A program made the position numbers and the translations under genes. DNA of 5,670 bases from Nitrospinota bacterium. GTDB lineage: Bacteria; Nitrospinota; Nitrospinia; Nitrospinales; Nitrospinaceae. A model generated the notes under the pieces. It was not told the origin of the DNA, made no database searches, and worked only from the letters and a program-made list of their open reading frames with translations. Positions 5,267 to 5,670 of the stretch are shown here, in pieces (within the stretch, counting starts at the first letter, position 1; the number at the start of each line of letters is the position of its first letter). The stretch is taken from positions 1 to 5,670 of the forward strand of contig JAPUGN010000081.1 of the NCBI GenBank assembly GCA_027298165.1. Direction: 5' to 3'.

Positions 5267-5670
5267 CAATCCTTGTGGCATTTGCTGCCGGATTCGAAAC
5301 ACAGGCCCTCGGGTGTTTTACCTTCCGCGGCATCCTTGAGGAGCGGTAGGGCGTGCTCCTTCCAACCCTGACCGAACGAGTCGGCGCTGGGTTTCAGCCG
5401 GATATTGTAGTGCCTCAGGGTCAGGTGCGTGGCTTTGCCCTGTGACTTCAAAATGATCTCGACCATTGAATCGCCCGGTTCCAGATCTTCGATACCACCC
5501 CAGGTAAAGACTACCTTTTCATGCGGTACAATTTCGACGAATTTTCCACGACAGTGATTTCCCTTCGGATCCTTCTCACCGACATTAAACACGCCGCCTG
5601 GCTTGGGATCGGCCTCTACCACTTCGCCTAACCATTCTTTCATTTTTGCTTCTTCGGTTAAAAATCCAAA
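5266..5670 (-). CDS. SRPBCC/AHSA1-like domain protein, 5' end outside the window
   Basis: The frame is open from base 5670 to the TGA at 5266 and gives 134 residues. Residues before the ATG at 5643 (FGFLTEEAK) match the first helix of the fold and run straight into MKEWLGEVVEADPKPGGVF. That ATG is therefore an internal methionine, and the real start lies beyond the edge, perhaps 15-25 residues further. AHSA1-type features are the K-x-W-L-G helix, the PGGVF strand, GKFVEIVPHEKVVFTW and the C-terminal helix GWKEHALPLLKDAAEG. This helix-grip fold binds hydrophobic ligands in a deep pocket. Members include the Aha1 C-terminal domain and many uncharacterised bacterial proteins, so a specific function cannot be given. 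No signal peptide can be judged because the N-terminus is missing. It forms a tight pair with the secreted protein gene downstream. The C-terminus ends in CFESGSKCHKD, with two cysteines seven residues apart. Confidence 0.88.
   Translation of the reverse strand, partial: FGFLTEEAKMKEWLGEVVEADPKPGGVFNVGEKDPKGNHCRGKFVEIVPHEKVVFTWGGIEDLEPGDSMVEIILKSQGKATHLTLRHYNIRLKPSADSFGQGWKEHALPLLKDAAEGKTPEGLCFESGSKCHKD

Noticed and set aside
4537..5349. Plus-strand open frame of 270 residues opposite the secreted protein and the end of the SRPBCC-like gene
   Set aside because: It runs antisense across two minus-strand genes that have a coupled ribosome site, a signal peptide and a recognisable fold. It shows no family signature of its own.
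5266..5643. ATG at 5643 as the start of the SRPBCC-like protein
   Set aside because: The frame stays open to the window edge, and the upstream residues FGFLTEEAK belong to the first helix of the fold. The protein would be too short without them, and no Shine-Dalgarno precedes this ATG.

Overview
All six protein-coding genes in this window lie on the minus strand, and all intergenic gaps are under 200 bp. The signal peptides, periplasmic proteins and RND-type exporters with a LolA-like partner indicate a Gram-negative bacterium with an outer membrane. The species cannot be fixed from the sequence. A proteobacterial, Desulfobacterota-like or Nitrospinota-like source would fit, but that is a guess. 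No rRNA, tRNA, CRISPR array, insertion sequence or prophage gene is visible.

Reading in the direction of transcription (high to low coordinates), the window opens with a gene cut by the right edge that encodes an SRPBCC/AHSA1-like protein. Twelve bases later comes a secreted protein of about 260 residues with no known function; its Shine-Dalgarno touches the stop codon of the gene before it, so the two form a tight pair. After a 138-bp regulatory gap comes a complete MMPL/RND-superfamily exporter (778 aa), followed by a periplasmic LolA-like 'outer membrane lipoprotein-sorting' protein (261 aa). These two look like one operon that moves a hydrophobic or lipid cargo between the inner and outer membranes. 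A GC-rich hairpin sits immediately after the LolA-like stop codon.

Next is a 180-bp AT-rich gap holding a near-consensus sigma70-type promoter (TTGACA, 17-bp spacer, TATTTT) for a TetR-family repressor. An inverted repeat, TTAGTTAAATGACTAA, lies between that promoter's -10 box and the repressor's start codon. Beyond the repressor, the left edge cuts a second RND exporter. Its first 115 residues align without gaps to the first exporter at 87 of 115 identical positions (counted by eye). A near-copy of the same inverted repeat (TTAGTTAAATAACTAT) lies in the gap just upstream of this second exporter.

The most interesting structure is therefore a duplicated lipid-exporter-type RND gene whose copies have diverged in control. 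The second copy sits behind a TetR gene and carries the TetR-type operator. The first copy travels with the LolA-like partner and has a different palindrome upstream. The likely regulatory circuit is autorepression of tetR plus repression of the second exporter, relieved by an unknown ligand. Its cargo and inducer are unknown.
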